From JBDTCS01 sp039923455 (GTDB taxonomy: Bacteria > Bacteroidota > Ignavibacteria > Palsa-1295): a stretch of 30,907 nt of DNA. The stretch lies in the NCBI GenBank assembly GCA_039923455.1, contig JBDTCS010000077.1:1-30907 (forward strand), read 5' to 3'. The notes under the pieces were generated by a model. That model did not search any database and was not told where the DNA came from. It worked only from the letters and a program-made list of their open reading frames with translations. Of the stretch, positions 30,861 through 30,907 are shown piece by piece; positions within the stretch are counted from its first letter, which is position 1, and each line of letters starts with the position of its first letter. Made by a program: the position numbers and the translations under genes.

Positions 30861-30907
30861 TTACTTCAATAGCTCGATCCTTGTGGTCACAAGTTCGTTA
30901 CCACTTA
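30861..30907 (-). CDS. C-terminal end of a probable type IX secretion cargo protein (cut by window edge)
   Basis: On the minus strand the last 14 codons read SGNELVTTRIELLK followed by TAA (30863-30861). The 'G-N-x-L-V-T-x-R-I-x-x-L/K' ending matches the last strand of the type A por-secretion (T9SS) C-terminal sorting domain. Only 47 bases are visible, so the call rests on this tail and the terminator 22 bp downstream. The upstream part of the gene is outside the window. Confidence 0.5.
   Translation of the reverse strand, partial: SGNELVTTRIELLK

Overview
The window looks like a chromosomal segment of a Gram-negative bacterium of the Bacteroidota/Chlorobiota (FCB) group. A lineage near 'Candidatus Kapabacteria' or Ignavibacteria is my best guess. 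The reasons are: a fasciclin-type secreted protein at the left edge, what looks like a type IX secretion C-terminal tail at the right edge, an outer-membrane protein fusing a peptidase, a TolB-like propeller and a beta-barrel, Mla-type lipid transport genes, flavin-dependent ThyX, and almost no Shine-Dalgarno sequences before start codons. No phage, IS element, CRISPR array or rRNA is visible. The taxonomy is inference.

Left part (1-11400): a truncated fasciclin gene; the small B12-binding subunit of an acyl-CoA mutase; tRNA-Ser(GGA) with a terminator; an AT-rich SulP anion transporter; and a run of housekeeping genes. These are a DinB/BstA-like protein, CsaA, adenine phosphoribosyltransferase, an AHSA1/SRPBCC protein, a ferredoxin-metallo-beta-lactamase fusion, an orphan four-helix membrane protein, MazG, a HicB-HicA toxin-antitoxin pair, ThyX, a family 2 glycosyltransferase and endonuclease III.

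Middle (11400-22050): a 704-residue repetitive secreted protein resembling tail-fibre or surface proteins; an unlisted 47-codon membrane peptide with a strong ribosome binding site; a secreted hypothetical protein; a PAP2 phosphatase; MlaF-MlaE; a lipoprotein; the 1058-residue peptidase-propeller-barrel protein; and an EamA transporter.

Right part (22340-30907): the most interesting block. A DprE2-like SDR and a DprE1-like FAD oxidase (4-bp overlap) converge on an oppositely oriented operon of a DPPR-synthase-like UbiA prenyltransferase and two GT-C membrane glycosyltransferases, one with an AftB/TfpW-like N-terminus. Together these make a nearly complete predicted pathway for polyprenyl-phosphate-D-arabinofuranose and its transfer onto an acceptor. 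This is the logic of the mycobacterial arabinan pathway, here in an apparently Gram-negative genome. A PAP2 phosphatase 7 kb away could supply the missing dephosphorylation step.

The block is followed by the large catalytic subunit of a B12-dependent acyl-CoA mutase. Its substrate-selecting residues are Phe105 and Gln223, the isobutyryl-CoA mutase pattern, not the Tyr/Arg of methylmalonyl-CoA mutase. Its 3' end runs into a six-copy 16-bp palindromic tandem repeat.
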